Source of the DNA: Nostoc sp. TH1S01
Lineage (GTDB): Bacteria > Cyanobacteriota > Cyanobacteriia > Cyanobacteriales > Nostocaceae
Assembly: GCA_018993265.1 (NCBI GenBank)
Contig: JAGKSW010000033.1
Coordinates: 1 to 64,000 of the forward strand
DNA length: 64,000 nucleotides
Direction of reading: 5' to 3'
Every line of letters begins with the position of its first letter. The first letter of the stretch is position 1. The notes under the pieces are model-generated. The model did no database searches and was not told the origin of the DNA. It saw only the letters and a list, made by a program, of their open reading frames with translations. Position numbers and translations under genes: made by a program. Of the stretch, positions 37,289-47,899 are shown piece after piece.

Positions 37289-38038
37289 ATGATGGACGAA
37301 AATAAACAGGTAAACAATACAAGCCAGCAATTGGGTGAACCAATAGAGGTAAAGCAGGAAATGATGAGCGATTCCCCAGCCCAAATAAACTCCAACGAAT
37401 CTGGCAGCGAAGTTACTGAGCAAGTGGCAGCCACAAGCAATGTATCAGGAGATACGGCTGCGCTCAATCAAGAAGATGGCTTCGCTGCAACCGAGAAAAC
37501 ACAAACAGAAACAGCAGCTTTGACAGAATTGACTCAACAAATTGAGTCTCTCAAAGCACAGGTAGAAGAACGTAGTACTCAGTACATGCGGATTGCGGCA
37601 GATTTTGAGAATTACCGCAAACGTACTAGCAAAGAAAAAGAAGAGCTAGACGCACAAGTGAAGCGGAACACAATTCTGGAATTACTGCCAGTGGTCGATA
37701 ATTTTGAGCGGGCGCGAGCCCACCTCAAGCCACAAACTGATGGCGAGATGACAATTCACAAAAGTTATCAAGGAGTTTATAAACAATTAGTAGATTCCTT
37801 GAAACGCTTGGGAGTATCACCGATGCGACCCGAAGGCGAACAGTTCGATCCTAACCTCCACGAAGCAGTAATGCGGGAACCTACGGATGAACATCCGGAA
37901 GGAACAGTGTTAGAAGAGTTAGTACGCGGATATTATATAGGCGATCGCGTGCTACGTCATGCAATGGTCAAGGTGGCTGCTCCGAAGGAGGATACACCGT
38001 CTGCACAAGAAGATCAGTCGAGTCCAGCCAACAGTTAA
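37289..38038 (+). CDS. grpE: GrpE nucleotide-exchange factor
   Basis: 249 residues. Acidic, low-complexity N-terminal 75 residues, a long coiled coil ([19 protein letters not shown]), then the GrpE core: [29 protein letters not shown], and the C-terminal beta domain [25 protein letters not shown]-type block with [10 protein letters not shown]. It releases ADP from DnaK. First gene of a grpE-dnaK-dnaJ cluster. No CIRCE inverted repeat was seen upstream. Confidence 0.95.
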   Translation: MMDENKQVNNTSQQLGEPIEVKQEMMSDSPAQINSNESGSEVTEQVAATSNVSGDTAALNQEDGFAATEKTQTETAALTELTQQIESLKAQVEERSTQYMRIAADFENYRKRTSKEKEELDAQVKRNTILELLPVVDNFERARAHLKPQTDGEMTIHKSYQGVYKQLVDSLKRLGVSPMRPEGEQFDPNLHEAVMREPTDEHPEGTVLEELVRGYYIGDRVLRHAMVKVAAPKEDTPSAQEDQSSPANS

Positions 38039-38404
38039 GCTGTATTTGCTCGCCTCGCTGACTGTCGCTTCGCTCCAAGTCAAAAAGCCCAAGTAAAAAG
38101 TTAAAGGAATCATCAACAAGCTTTTTTCTGTTTTACTTTTTTACTTTTTACTTTCACGAAGTGAGTGCTTAGGTCACAGCACAGGCGAGCAATGTAGCTC
38201 TCAACAAGGAAAGGGCTGTTGACGGTTTGCCGTAGTTGAGCAGCCCGCCCTCTGGCAGTAGTTTGCATCTGGGGCATAGTTTTGTGGTACATAACTGACT
38301 TTCAGGGAGTGCGTTTCACAAACTTAGCCCTTAGCTTTAGCCTGGACAAAAATATCTCGCGCCACTAAACCACGGCAAAAGCATTCAGTACAAATACTGT
38401 AAGT
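38039..38404. other. Gap between grpE and dnaK
   Basis: 366 bases with short repeated phrases (TTTTTACTTTTTACTTT and GCTTCGCTCC type). No CIRCE element and no gene seen; dnaK may have its own promoter here. Confidence 0.4.
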
Positions 38405-40366
38405 ATGGGAAAAGTTATAGGGATCGACTTAGGCACGACTAATAGTTGCGTCGCAGTTTTAGAAGGTGGTCAACCGATAGTGATCGCCAATTCGGAAGGC
38501 GGACGAACCACTCCTAGTATTGTGGGATTTGGCAAGGGTGGCGATCGCTTGGTCGGTCAGCTGGCAAAACGCCAAGCCGTAACTAATGCCGAAAATACAG
38601 TCTACAGTATCAAACGATTCATCGGTCGTCGTTGGGAAGATACGGAACATGAACGCGATCGCGTTCCCTACAATTGTGTTAAAGGCCGAGATGAAACTGT
38701 TGATGTGCAAATTCGTGGCAAAAATTACACACCACAAGAAATTTCCGCGATGATTCTGCAAAAATTGAAGCAGGACGCGGAAAATTTTTTGGGTGAATCT
38801 GTCACACAAGCAGTAATTACCGTACCAGCATATTTCACCGATGCCCAAAGACAAGCAACTAAAGATGCTGGGACAATCGCTGGTCTAGAAGTATTACGTA
38901 TCATCAATGAACCTACAGCGGCGGCTTTAGCCTTTGGCTTAGATAAGCAAGACCAAGAGCAAATAATTCTTGTATTTGACTTGGGCGGCGGTACTTTTGA
39001 CGTATCAATTTTGCAACTAGGAGATGGAGTTTTTGAAGTCAAAGCTACTAGTGGGAATAATCAACTAGGTGGTGATGACTTCGATAACTGTATTATGCGC
39101 TGGATGATTGAACGCTTCCAGGAACAAGAACAAGTCAACCTAGCCCAAGACAAAATGGCTTTGCAGCGTCTACGGGAAGCAGCAGAAAAAGCCAAAATCG
39201 AACTCTCTAGTATGGGCAATACCTCGATTAACTTGCCATTTATCACCGCTGATGCTAAAGGGCCAAAGCATCTAGAGATGGAACTCAGCCGTGCTAAATT
39301 TGAAGAATTAGCGACGCATTTGATTGAGGCGACGATTGAACCGATGATTCAATCCCTCAAAGATGCCGACCTCAAACCGCAAGATATAGACAGAATTATT
39401 TTAGTTGGTGGTTCTACACGGATTCCCGCAGTTCAAAATGCTTTAATTAAATTTTTTAATGGCAAAACTCCCGATCGCTCGGTTAACCCGGATGAAGCTG
39501 TCGCCTTGGGAGCCGCAATTCAAGCTGGGGTTCTCGGTGGCGAAGTTGATAATCTTTTATTACTAGATGTCACTCCCTTATCTTTGGGTATTGAAACCCT
39601 AGGCGAAGTCTTCACCAAAATTATCGAACGTAACACGACCATTCCCACTAGCAAATCCCAAGTTTTTTCCACAGCCATTGATGGTCAAACTTCCGTAGAA
39701 ATTCACGTTCTTCAAGGGGAACGAGCAATGGCGCGGGACAATAAAAGTTTAGGTAAGTTTTTGTTAGCTGGGATTCCTCCGGCTCCTCGCGGTGTACCTC
39801 AAATTGAAGTAACTTTTGAAATTGATGTTAACGGTATTCTCAAGGTTTCGGCTCAAGATAAAGGTACCAGCCGAGAGCAAAGTATTCGGATTACTAACAC
39901 TGGTGGTTTGAGTGCTAACGAAGTCGAACGGATGCGCCAAGAAGCTGAAGTATTTGCCGAGGAAGATAAAAAACGTAAGGAATTTGTTGAACTGAAAAAC
40001 CAAGCAGATAATTTGTTAGTCAGTTACGAGTCCACATTGAAGGATAATGGCAACTTGATTGGCGAGCAGATGAAAACTTTAGCGCATGAAAAGTTTGTCC
40101 AACTGCAAGCTGTGATGAGTAATCCGAGTATTTCTCTGCAAGAATTTCAAAATTGTTTAGATGACTTCCAGCAAACGCTATTTGCGATCGGTGCTGACGT
40201 TTATAACCGCGCTAACAGTCAAAATTCTGAAGAAGGTGAAGCAGTTTCAGAGCCATTATTAGCATCTCCATTAGAAAATACTGCCAGTGGAACTGTCATC
40301 CCCCAATTTAATTTTGATTTTGATGAGGAAATGACTGCACAAGCTGATTATGAGGCGATAGACTAA
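38405..40366 (+). CDS. dnaK: Hsp70 chaperone DnaK
   Basis: 653 residues. Starts [20 protein letters not shown]; other ATPase motifs [14 protein letters not shown] and [13 protein letters not shown]. Substrate domain with [14 protein letters not shown] and the linker preceding it. The helical lid ends in an acidic tail ([17 protein letters not shown]) rather than the EEVD/EDVK-type ends of other bacteria, as in some cyanobacterial paralogues. Works with DnaJ and GrpE encoded on either side. Cyanobacteria have several dnaK genes; the grpE-dnaJ context suggests the main stress form. Confidence 0.96.
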   Translation: MGKVIGIDLGTTNSCVAVLEGGQPIVIANSEGGRTTPSIVGFGKGGDRLVGQLAKRQAVTNAENTVYSIKRFIGRRWEDTEHERDRVPYNCVKGRDETVDVQIRGKNYTPQEISAMILQKLKQDAENFLGESVTQAVITVPAYFTDAQRQATKDAGTIAGLEVLRIINEPTAAALAFGLDKQDQEQIILVFDLGGGTFDVSILQLGDGVFEVKATSGNNQLGGDDFDNCIMRWMIERFQEQEQVNLAQDKMALQRLREAAEKAKIELSSMGNTSINLPFITADAKGPKHLEMELSRAKFEELATHLIEATIEPMIQSLKDADLKPQDIDRIILVGGSTRIPAVQNALIKFFNGKTPDRSVNPDEAVALGAAIQAGVLGGEVDNLLLLDVTPLSLGIETLGEVFTKIIERNTTIPTSKSQVFSTAIDGQTSVEIHVLQGERAMARDNKSLGKFLLAGIPPAPRGVPQIEVTFEIDVNGILKVSAQDKGTSREQSIRITNTGGLSANEVERMRQEAEVFAEEDKKRKEFVELKNQADNLLVSYESTLKDNGNLIGEQMKTLAHEKFVQLQAVMSNPSISLQEFQNCLDDFQQTLFAIGADVYNRANSQNSEEGEAVSEPLLASPLENTASGTVIPQFNFDFDEEMTAQADYEAID

Positions 40367-40841
40367 AGGATAAAGTCTGAAGTTTAAAGTATGAAGTATG
40401 AAGTTTAAACCTTGCATACTTTGTTCTTTAATTTTGAAATTCTGTCTTACTACAGATGCGATGTACTACAAATGGGGGGTTTTCCACACCTAATGGTGCG
40501 GTTAGCCCCTCTAGTTCATGAGCAGGGTTTTTCCCTGTCACGTAGCACAATTGTAAAAGAGACAGCCAACTCGACAGTCAAAGACTCTAGCATCTGCTAA
40601 CTTTGCTGTTAACTTTCGTTAGTCCTTGTCGTCTCCCACGCAACAGCAAATTTTGCTCAACATTTGCTGGTGATTTTTATCAAAGGTAAAAGGTACAATC
40701 AATTATTAATAAAAATTAATCTATGCCTTCTGCCTTAACAAGTGCTGAGTGCTGAGTAAAACAATCTAATCCCTAGCCTCTAGCCTCTAACCTCTAATCC
40801 CTAGCCTTTAGTCCCTACCTTCTATCTTTTACCTTTGCTAT
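40367..40841. other. Repeat-rich gap between dnaK and dnaJ
   Basis: 475 bases. Contains GTATGAA heptamers (40386-40405), GTGCTGA heptamers (40741-40757, the ACTCAGC family on the other strand) and a CTAGCCTCTAGCCTCTAACC TCTAATCC tract (40772-40815) ending close to the dnaJ start. No gene seen. Confidence 0.7.
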
Positions 40842-41972
40842 ATGGCCCGCGACTATTACGAAATTCTGGGTGTCTCTCGTGACGCCGACAAAGAAGAAAT
40901 CAAACAAGCTTACCGCCGTTTAGCCCGTAAGTATCACCCAGATGTGAACAAAGAACAAGGCGCAGAAGAACGATTTAAAGAAATAAATCGCGCTTATGAG
41001 GTACTCTCAGAACCAGAAACCAGGGCGCGTTACGATCGCTTTGGCCCAGAAGGTGTTTCCGGTGCTGGTGTGGGCTTTCAAGATATGGGCGATATGGGTG
41101 GTTTTGCTGATATCTTTGAAAGCATTTTCAGCGGCTTTGCTGGTGGCGGTATGGGCGGACAGACAGCGCAAAGACGGCGCAGTGGCCCAGTACGGGGTGA
41201 TGATTTACGGCTAGACCTGAAGTTAGATTTCCGCGAAGCAGTATTTGGTGGTGAAAAAGAAATTCGCATTTCTCACCTAGAAACTTGTGAAACTTGTAGT
41301 GGTTCTGGTGCAAAGCCTGGGACTCGGCCGCGTACTTGTTCAACTTGTAGCGGTTCTGGTCAAGTGCGGCGTGTGACTAGAACACCTTTTGGAAGTTTCA
41401 CCCAAGTTTCCACTTGTCCCACCTGTAACGGTACAGGTTCGGTAATTGAGGATAAATGTGATGCTTGCGACGGTAAAGGCACAAATCAAGTTACCAAAAA
41501 ACTCAAAATTACCATTCCGGCTGGAGTAGATAACGGTACACGCTTGCGGATATCTCAAGAAGGGGATGCAGGTCAACGTGGTGGCCCACCCGGAGATTTG
41601 TATGTTTACCTGTTTGTCAACGAAGACGAAGAATTCCAGCGCGATGGAATTAACGTGCTTTCGGAAATCAAAGTGAGCTACTTACAAGCGATTTTAGGTT
41701 GTCGCTTGGAAGTGAATACAGTTGATGGGCCAGTGGAATTAATCATTCCCCCAGGAACTCAGCCGAATACAGTCATGAAGCTAGAAAATCGCGGCGTACC
41801 TCGCTTGGGTAATCCGGTGAGTCGGGGAGATCATCTGCTAACAGTGTTAATTGATATCCCCACCAAAGTCACCCCAGAGGAGAGAGAATTGCTAGAGAAG
41901 CTGGCTAAAATTAAAGGCGATCGCACTGGTAAAGGTGGTTTAGAAGGTTTCTTGGGGAATTTGTTCAAGTAA
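40842..41972 (+). CDS. dnaJ: Hsp40 co-chaperone DnaJ
   Basis: 376 residues. J-domain with HPD at residues 32-34, Gly/Phe-rich linker (FAGGGMGGQ), four CxxCxGxG zinc repeats ([40 protein letters not shown]) and the C-terminal peptide-binding domain. Type I DnaJ; stimulates DnaK ATPase. Its stop overlaps the next start (TAATG), so it is translationally coupled to the TusA-like gene. Confidence 0.96.
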   Translation: MARDYYEILGVSRDADKEEIKQAYRRLARKYHPDVNKEQGAEERFKEINRAYEVLSEPETRARYDRFGPEGVSGAGVGFQDMGDMGGFADIFESIFSGFAGGGMGGQTAQRRRSGPVRGDDLRLDLKLDFREAVFGGEKEIRISHLETCETCSGSGAKPGTRPRTCSTCSGSGQVRRVTRTPFGSFTQVSTCPTCNGTGSVIEDKCDACDGKGTNQVTKKLKITIPAGVDNGTRLRISQEGDAGQRGGPPGDLYVYLFVNEDEEFQRDGINVLSEIKVSYLQAILGCRLEVNTVDGPVELIIPPGTQPNTVMKLENRGVPRLGNPVSRGDHLLTVLIDIPTKVTPEERELLEKLAKIKGDRTGKGGLEGFLGNLFK

Positions 41973-42229
41973 TGAGTCTATCTTCTGTATCTACTCCCGA
42001 TGCTCAACTCGATTTGCGCGGTACTCCTTGTCCGATTAATTTTGTGCGGACAAAACTCCGCCTCGAAAAAATGTCGCCAGGAGATTTGCTGGAAGTATGG
42101 CTCGACCCCGGAGAACCAATCGAGCAAGTTCCTGATAGCTTAACAATGGCAGGCTATCAGGTAGAGCAAATTACAGACTGTAGCGAGTATTTTTCTTTGT
42201 TAGTCCGTCGTCCGGCCGCTAACCAATGA
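41972..42229 (+). CDS. TusA/SirA-family sulfurtransferase-like protein
   Basis: 85 residues. LDLRGTPCPINFVRTKLRLEKM is the TusA signature with active-site Cys20 (CPxN instead of the common CPxP), followed by GDLLEVWLDPGEPIEQVPDSL. TusA proteins carry persulfide sulfur for tRNA thiolation and cofactor synthesis. Here it sits between dnaJ (overlap of one base) and rsgA (ATGA overlap), an arrangement that links it to protein folding and ribosome assembly, though the functional link is inference. Confidence 0.88.
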   Translation: MSLSSVSTPDAQLDLRGTPCPINFVRTKLRLEKMSPGDLLEVWLDPGEPIEQVPDSLTMAGYQVEQITDCSEYFSLLVRRPAANQ

Positions 42230-43299
42230 TCGCTGTTGCTACTACTGGACAGTTACTCGGTACAGTTTTGGCTGTACAAGCAAATTTTTACAGGGTACAG
42301 CTAGATCAAGAGGATAGGGAGAAAAATCCTGCTCATCTCCCTATACTTTTGTGTACCCGCAGAACCAGGTTAAAAAAAATTGGACAGCAGGTGATGGTGG
42401 GCGATCGCGTGGTGGTAGAAGAACCAGATTGGGCTGGTGGACGCGGTGCGATCGCGGAAGTTTTACCCCGCACTGGACAATTAGATCGGCCTGCGATCGC
42501 TAATGTCAACCAAATTATGTTAGTATTTGCTGTTGCTGATCCGCCTTTAGAAGCTTACCAATTAAGTCGATTTCTAGTTAAAGCTGAGTCTACTGGTTGG
42601 GATGTAGTTTTGTGTTTAAATAAAAGCGATTTAATTTCTGTTCAAGAACAGCAAGAAATTAGCGATCGCCTCTTGGGTTGGGGTTATCAACCGTTATTTA
42701 TCAGTGTGCAGAATAATATTAATATTGCTCAAGTAATCACTCATCTTAGTCATAAAACTACTGTAATTGCTGGGCCTTCTGGTGTAGGTAAATCTAGCTT
42801 AATTAATGCCCTGATTCCTGATATTAACCTGCGAGTTGGGGAAGTTTCGGGTAAACTTGCCCGTGGTCGTCATACAACTCGCCATGTAGAATTATTTGAA
42901 TTACCTGATGGTGGTTTGTTAGCAGATACCCCTGGCTTTAATCAGCCAGATTTAGATTATCAACCAGAAGAATTAATCCACTATTTTCCTGAAGCCAAAA
43001 AACTACTAGAAGTGAATCACTGTCGGTTTAGTGATTGTTTACATCGAGATGAACCTGATTGCGCCGTGCGGGGAGATTGGGAACGCTATGAACATTATCT
43101 AGAGTTTTTAGATGAAGCGATCGCTAGACAAACTCAATTAAACCAACAAGCCGATCCTGAATCTACCTTAAAGTTAAAAACTAAAGGTAAAGGACAGAGT
43201 AAATACGAACCCAAACTAGAAAGTAAAAAATATCGTCGAGTTTCTCGCAAAACTCAACTCCAAGCATTACAAGATTTATATCAAGATAGCGAAGAATGA
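42226..43299 (+). CDS. rsgA: Ribosome small-subunit GTPase RsgA
   Basis: 357 residues. N-terminal OB-fold, then a circularly permuted GTPase in which the G4 motif LNKSD precedes G1 GPSGVGKSS (from Gly183) and G3 DTPG. The C-terminal zinc site HCRFSDCLHRDEPDC is present, followed by a Lys-rich tail. RsgA checks late 30S maturation. Third gene of the dnaJ-tusA-like-rsgA operon. Confidence 0.95.
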   Translation: MIAVATTGQLLGTVLAVQANFYRVQLDQEDREKNPAHLPILLCTRRTRLKKIGQQVMVGDRVVVEEPDWAGGRGAIAEVLPRTGQLDRPAIANVNQIMLVFAVADPPLEAYQLSRFLVKAESTGWDVVLCLNKSDLISVQEQQEISDRLLGWGYQPLFISVQNNINIAQVITHLSHKTTVIAGPSGVGKSSLINALIPDINLRVGEVSGKLARGRHTTRHVELFELPDGGLLADTPGFNQPDLDYQPEELIHYFPEAKKLLEVNHCRFSDCLHRDEPDCAVRGDWERYEHYLEFLDEAIARQTQLNQQADPESTLKLKTKGKGQSKYEPKLESKKYRRVSRKTQLQALQDLYQDSEE

Positions 43300-43624
43300 A
43301 CTTATTGGCGTTGCTGATTAATGGGATGATTTTTGTCTCACGCAAAGGCAAGGCAGCGCGTTGGGGAGACAGCGCCGTGGGCGGCTTTGCCACGCCAGTC
43401 GCTACAACGGAGGGAACCTCCCCAACGCGCTGGCTCGACTTGAGGCGACTGTCGTCGGGTTTCCCGACTTGAAGCGACTGCCGCGCAAAGGCGCAAAGAA
43501 TTTACTTTTAGCTATGTCTACAAGTCTTATTCATCCCGCAACTATAAAACACCAATTTATTTATCCTCAAACTCTCAATTCCTCCGCGCCTCTGCGTCTC
43601 TGCGTGAAATAAAAAAATATTAGC
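43300..43624. repeat. Intergenic palindromic repeat cluster
   Basis: Dense GC-richer dispersed repeats: AGGCAGCGCGTTGGGGAGAC, TTGCCACGCCAGTCGC, CCCCAACGCGCTGGCTC and CGTCGGGTTTCCCGACTTGA. The phrases TTTCCCGACTTGAAGC and CCCAACGC recur at 61338-61378 and near 19520. The run ends with TCTGCGTCTCTGCGTGAAA, another common cyanobacterial repeat. No gene. Confidence 0.7.
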
Positions 43625-44413
43625 TCACGCGCCCATTCCAGAGTAACGCTTCAATCCCGCCCGCCACAACAAACGGTTTGCACCCAAAAACAGCATTATC
43701 CAACCAATCATACATAAAAAACCCCGCGCTATATCTACAGGGAGTCCCACCAAAATACTTGCAGGGAAATCAATTAAATAGGGAAAAGGTGTAAATAACA
43801 CAATATTCCGGACATATTCGGGAAACACATTTAAAGGTGCAACCATCCCCGATAAAAATAAAAAGAATAAGAACCAAAAATTTTCTAACGCACTAGCCCG
43901 TTCTGTCCAAAAAGCTAACAAGGCAAAGGTGTACTGAATTATAAATCGCAAGATAAATGCTAATACCACTGCTAACGTAAATAGAAACACTTGACCTAAA
44001 TTTGGCAACCAAAAAGCCTGGGGATACAGTACAAAAAATAAACCTAAGAGTAATATGGCAAATGGTATGCGCGTCACTCTTTCCGCCAGATGAGATGCAA
44101 CGTGATGCCATACCGGATCTAGGGGTTGTAACAATCTGGGGGACAGTTTACCTTCTACAACTTCCTTTTCAAATTCCCAAATTACCCAAGCAACGGTAAT
44201 TTGCCTAACTACAAAAACTGTCAGAAAATAACGGGAAAAATCTACAGAAGACAAACCAAATTTGCCTCCTTGTGCTGCTTGCATCCAAACACCCATCATG
44301 ATGATTGGCAAAGACCCAGACACAACCCATAATATTACTTCTGCACGATACTCCATCATGTAGGAGTAGTAAATAGAGAGAAACGTTAAAGTTTTTCTAA
44401 TAAATTTTTTCAT
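43625..44413 (-). CDS. ABC-2-type transporter permease
   Basis: 262 residues with six membrane helices, starting MKKFIRKTLTFLSIYYSYMMEYRAEV, which fits the ABC-2/DUF990 permease group. Contains FEKEVVEGKLSPRLLQPLDP, the cytosolic loop likely to contact the ATPase. It lies 100 bases downstream of the matching ATP-binding gene. Related exporters often have two different permeases; only one is visible here, so it may act as a homodimer or pair with a distant gene. Substrate unknown. Confidence 0.85.
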   Translation of the reverse strand: MKKFIRKTLTFLSIYYSYMMEYRAEVILWVVSGSLPIIMMGVWMQAAQGGKFGLSSVDFSRYFLTVFVVRQITVAWVIWEFEKEVVEGKLSPRLLQPLDPVWHHVASHLAERVTRIPFAILLLGLFFVLYPQAFWLPNLGQVFLFTLAVVLAFILRFIIQYTFALLAFWTERASALENFWFLFFLFLSGMVAPLNVFPEYVRNIVLFTPFPYLIDFPASILVGLPVDIARGFLCMIGWIMLFLGANRLLWRAGLKRYSGMGA

Positions 44414-44513
44414 TTATCATTTGTTATTTGTCATTCGTCATTTGTCATTTGTGGCTTTGTCGTGAACTAAGTTGTCTGATTTCTTTTTCTCAGCACTCAG
44501 CACTCAGTACTTA

Positions 44514-45494
44514 CTACACGACTCCCGCTTGAAATACTTTGCCGATAACTTCTTCTATCGGCGGTTCTTTTACTTCTAAATCGATGACTTCTAGTTCTGA
44601 CAGAATTTTAGACACGGTACGAGTCAGAGCTTCTTGCTGTACCATGAAACATACTGCTCGCCCATCTAACAGTTGCACATCTCCATAAGACTTGAGTTTT
44701 TCTCTCGATAAAGGTTGGGCTAACTCTACATGAACTTCTCGGTATGGTGCGAAGCGTTCTAAAAGTCCATCTAAACTACCGTCATACATCAGCTTTCCTT
44801 GGTGAATTAACAATACCCGTTGACATAAAGCAGTAATATCAGCCATGTAGTGACTAGTTAATAATACGGTGGCTTGATAACGCTGATTGTAGTCGCGCAG
44901 AAAATCTCGCACTGCTACTTGAGCATTCACATCAAGTCCCAAGGTTGGTTCATCGAGGAACAATACTTGCGGATGGTGTAATAGTGCGGCTAACAGTTCT
45001 GCTTTCATCCGCTCACCCAAAGATAGCTTGCGTACTGGTTGAGTCAGCTTTCCTTGGAGGTTCAACATCTCTGTTAATTCCCCTAACCGTGTGCGAAATT
45101 CTTTGTCAGAAATGTTGTAAACAGCAGCATTAATTTTTAAAGAGTCTATTGCGGGTAAGTCCCAGAGTAATTGCTGCTTTTGTCCCATCACCAAGGTAAT
45201 TTTTTGCAAAAATGCTTCTTGACGCAGAAACGGGACGTGTCCAGCTACTCTGACTGAGCCACTAGTAGGATGAACTAGACCAGTGAGCATTTTGAGTGTG
45301 GTAGTTTTTCCAGCACCATTTGGCCCTAAAAACCCCACTACCTCACCAGGAGTAATTTCAAAGGAAACATTTTCCACAGCTTTAATTGAACGGTAGGTGC
45401 GGCGGAAAAAGTGCGTAATTGTTCCAGCGATACCTGGTTCTTTAATCGCCACCGGATAAGATTTACTTAAATTTTCAACAAAAATATGTGACAT
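44514..45494 (-). CDS. ABC transporter ATP-binding protein (export type)
   Basis: 326 residues. Walker A GPNGAGKTT, Q-loop near MGQKQQLLWDLP, signature LSLGERMKAELLAAL, Walker B VLFLDEPTLGLD and H-loop LTSHYMADI. The N-terminal extension (ITHFFRRTYRSIKAVENV) and C-terminal 80 residues are typical of ABC-2 exporters of the NatA/DrrA type. Partner of the permease encoded just downstream. Confidence 0.9.
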   Translation of the reverse strand: MSHIFVENLSKSYPVAIKEPGIAGTITHFFRRTYRSIKAVENVSFEITPGEVVGFLGPNGAGKTTTLKMLTGLVHPTSGSVRVAGHVPFLRQEAFLQKITLVMGQKQQLLWDLPAIDSLKINAAVYNISDKEFRTRLGELTEMLNLQGKLTQPVRKLSLGERMKAELLAALLHHPQVLFLDEPTLGLDVNAQVAVRDFLRDYNQRYQATVLLTSHYMADITALCQRVLLIHQGKLMYDGSLDGLLERFAPYREVHVELAQPLSREKLKSYGDVQLLDGRAVCFMVQQEALTRTVSKILSELEVIDLEVKEPPIEEVIGKVFQAGVV

Positions 45495-45855
45495 AAAATT
45501 TATGAAGAAGAATTCAGAAATCAGGAGTCAGAATTCAGTATGAATTCTGTATGACTGGGTGATGAATATTGGTGGAAAACCTCGTCCCGCGTGGGCGAAA
45601 CCAAAATCAAACTTTCTTCTTCACTTAAACTCCATCCCTTTATGGGTGGAGTATTCTGAATTCTGAATTCTGTCTTCTGACTCCTATTTATCTTAAAACC
45701 TTCAAGGGACGGTTTCAGCCACAAACATAGTCATAACTTATACTTCAACTGCTATATATAGAACACTTATCAGCGTGCATTTGCGTCCATCTGCGGTTTT
45801 AAATAATTATCAATATTATCCTGGAGATTGGTAAAGCCCAGGTAAAGTAAGTGAG
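45495..45855. other. Repeat-bearing gap
   Basis: 361 bases with AGTCAGAATTCAG-type short repeats, and near 45750-45810 a partial relative of the 116-bp MITE (TGCTATATATAGAACAC, GCGTGCATTTGCGTCCATCT). No gene supported. Confidence 0.5.
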
Positions 45856-47517
45856 CTAACGTAAACGCCCCGATCGCAAAATACTAATAATCAACCACAA
45901 TCCTAATAAACTGGCGGCAGCAAATAACACACTACTTAAAACCGACAGTTGCGGTGTCTGGGTTTTAGTGGAAATAATTGCTGCCCCCATAATCAGTGAA
46001 CCTACTAAAATACTGAAAGAGAGACGATTGGCAGCATCGTCCATTGTGCGCCGTACACCATCTAACCCATGTAATGATAAATTCCAGCGTAATGTTTCCG
46101 ATGTTACACGGTCGAGTAAAAGTTCAATTTGTCGGGGTGATTGTAATGATAAACTTTTTAAGTCCAAGGCTGTGCGGAGGAGCGATCGCACTGGATTCTC
46201 ACCGACTAATTGGCGGCGAAACAAATCGGTAATTAATGGCTTAACTTCATCAAACAAATTAATCTCAGGATTGAAAGCCCTAGCGACACCTTCTAAATTA
46301 GCTAGGGTTTTGGCATACAAACCCATATTGCTGGGCAATCTAATTTTATTGTTGCGGGCGACTTGCAAAATTTCATAAATCACTTGACTAAAATTCATGT
46401 CCGTCAAGCTGACATTGTGATACTTTCGCAACATGCGATCGTAATCACTTTCTAGTCGCGCCACAATTACAGGCTGTGCCGAATCTGCTAATTGTAAAGT
46501 TAACTGAGCGCATCGACCAGCATCTAAATCCACGATCGCCAACAACATCTCTGTTAATATCTGCTGGGTACGGGGATCAAGTCTACCCACCATCCCACAA
46601 TCTAACAGTGCTACCCGACCATCGTTAAGATAAAACAAATTTCCGGGATGGGGATCGGCGTGAAAAAACCCATCAACATATAACTGTTGGAAAAATGCTC
46701 GAAATAATAAAGTAGTTATAGCTTTACGTTCGGCCGCGACATCGCCGTTATTGTCATTTTTAAATGTTGCCGATAAGAAAGGAACTCCATCTAGCCACTC
46801 CATTACCAACAACTTTTCGGAAGTTAAATTCCAATCAACTTCCGCAACCACAATTTGTTTAGGATCAAACCAGCGTCCTTTAGATAAATTCCGTCGCAGT
46901 TGGTCTGTAAAACTGGCTTCTCGTGTAAAGTCTAATTCATCTTCTAAAGCTTTAGTAAACTCTTCCGCAATTGATTTAATTTCGTAAGTTTGCCCAAACT
47001 CGGTACGGGCTACTAAATCAGCAATACCTTGAATTAAAGCAATATCTTGAGCAATGGTCGTATCTATTCCGGGACGCTGCACTTTTAAGGCGACTTCCCG
47101 ACCATCGGCTAGTGTGGCGCGATGAGTTTGGGCAATTGATCCCGCTGCGACTGGTACGGGATTAATCTTTTGAAAAACTTCTTCTAGGGGACGTTTTAAC
47201 TGTTTGCGAATAACTATTTCTATCTCTGTCCAGGGAACAGGCGGTACTTCGTCTTGCAGTGTTGACAGTTCCTCAATGTAAGCCGCACTCAGTAAATCGG
47301 GACGAGTAGATAATAACTGACCCAGCTTGATATAAACAGGCCCCAAACTGATCAAAATATTTTTTAATACCGCTGGGGTCGGTAGCTGGGGTTCATCAGT
47401 TTTGCCACCAGTCAGTAGCCTTCGCATATAATCCCAGCCATTACGAAGCACCACTTCAATAATTTCTCGTTGACGAGGAACAGTTTGAGTTAGGAACATG
47501 ATGGTAAACAACTGCAA
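45856..47517 (-). CDS. ABC1/UbiB-family atypical kinase
   Basis: 553 residues. The family KxGQ motif appears as YIKLGQLLSTRPDLL; then AQTHRATLADGREVALKVQRPG (Ala-rich loop and lysine), and the catalytic block FHADPHPGNLFYLNDGRVAL with LLDCGMVGRL in place of DFG (Cys for the usual Phe). Two C-terminal membrane helices (LVGSLIMGAAII; LFAAASLLGLWLIISI). UbiB/ADCK relatives support quinone or tocopherol lipid metabolism in cyanobacteria and plastids; the exact substrate is unknown. The YidD-like gene lies 13 bases upstream in the same direction. Confidence 0.9.
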   Translation of the reverse strand: MQLFTIMFLTQTVPRQREIIEVVLRNGWDYMRRLLTGGKTDEPQLPTPAVLKNILISLGPVYIKLGQLLSTRPDLLSAAYIEELSTLQDEVPPVPWTEIEIVIRKQLKRPLEEVFQKINPVPVAAGSIAQTHRATLADGREVALKVQRPGIDTTIAQDIALIQGIADLVARTEFGQTYEIKSIAEEFTKALEDELDFTREASFTDQLRRNLSKGRWFDPKQIVVAEVDWNLTSEKLLVMEWLDGVPFLSATFKNDNNGDVAAERKAITTLLFRAFFQQLYVDGFFHADPHPGNLFYLNDGRVALLDCGMVGRLDPRTQQILTEMLLAIVDLDAGRCAQLTLQLADSAQPVIVARLESDYDRMLRKYHNVSLTDMNFSQVIYEILQVARNNKIRLPSNMGLYAKTLANLEGVARAFNPEINLFDEVKPLITDLFRRQLVGENPVRSLLRTALDLKSLSLQSPRQIELLLDRVTSETLRWNLSLHGLDGVRRTMDDAANRLSFSILVGSLIMGAAIISTKTQTPQLSVLSSVLFAAASLLGLWLIISILRSGRLR

Positions 47518-47530
47518 GAACGCAGAGAAG

Positions 47531-47833
47531 TTAGAGGGGTAGACAACAGGGAATTACAATACAGCCAGAGCTATTTTTAGTTAAGGTTTTACTGGCTAAG
47601 GCACAGTCTTGAAATCTTTTTTGGGATGATTTTACAACTTCTATCAAGCTTTGCTCACTTAACATTCTTTTAATATAAGTAGAACAAGATTCGCCACCAT
47701 GTAATTGTCGGTGAGGGCAAGCAAAGCCTTTGACTGGAGAAATATATCTTTGATAAGCAGTAATCGAGTGAATTGCCATTGTCTTGGCCAGAGGCTCAAA
47801 GCTTAGAGTCATCATAACTGTCAGTAAAAACAA
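47531..47833 (-). CDS. YidD-like membrane protein insertion factor
   Basis: 100 residues, or 82 if translation starts at the Met at 47779 (MAIHSITAYQRYISPVKGF). YQRYISPVKG with following Cys/His-rich HRQLHGGESCSTYIKRML resembles the YidD family (usual YQ-YISPLKG ... CSQYA) in a cyanobacterial variant. YidD aids YidC-dependent membrane insertion. Directly upstream of the UbiB-like kinase gene in the same direction. Confidence 0.6.
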   Translation of the reverse strand: MFLLTVMMTLSFEPLAKTMAIHSITAYQRYISPVKGFACPHRQLHGGESCSTYIKRMLSEQSLIEVVKSSQKRFQDCALASKTLTKNSSGCIVIPCCLPL

Positions 47834-47899
47834 CAGACAGTCAAGTTATAATAAGAAAACTAGCTTTTAAGCCTCTGTCAAGGGTTTTAACTTTGATAA

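Noticed and set aside
37000-38404. CIRCE heat-shock operator near grpE/dnaK
   Set aside because: No TTAGCACTC-N9-GAGTGCTAA-like inverted repeat was found by eye.
38459-38854. 131-codon frame antisense to dnaK
   Set aside because: Shadow of dnaK; no independent support.
45521-45724. 67-codon minus-strand open frame
   Set aside because: Composed largely of repeated intergenic sequence (AGAATTCAG-type); not protein-like.
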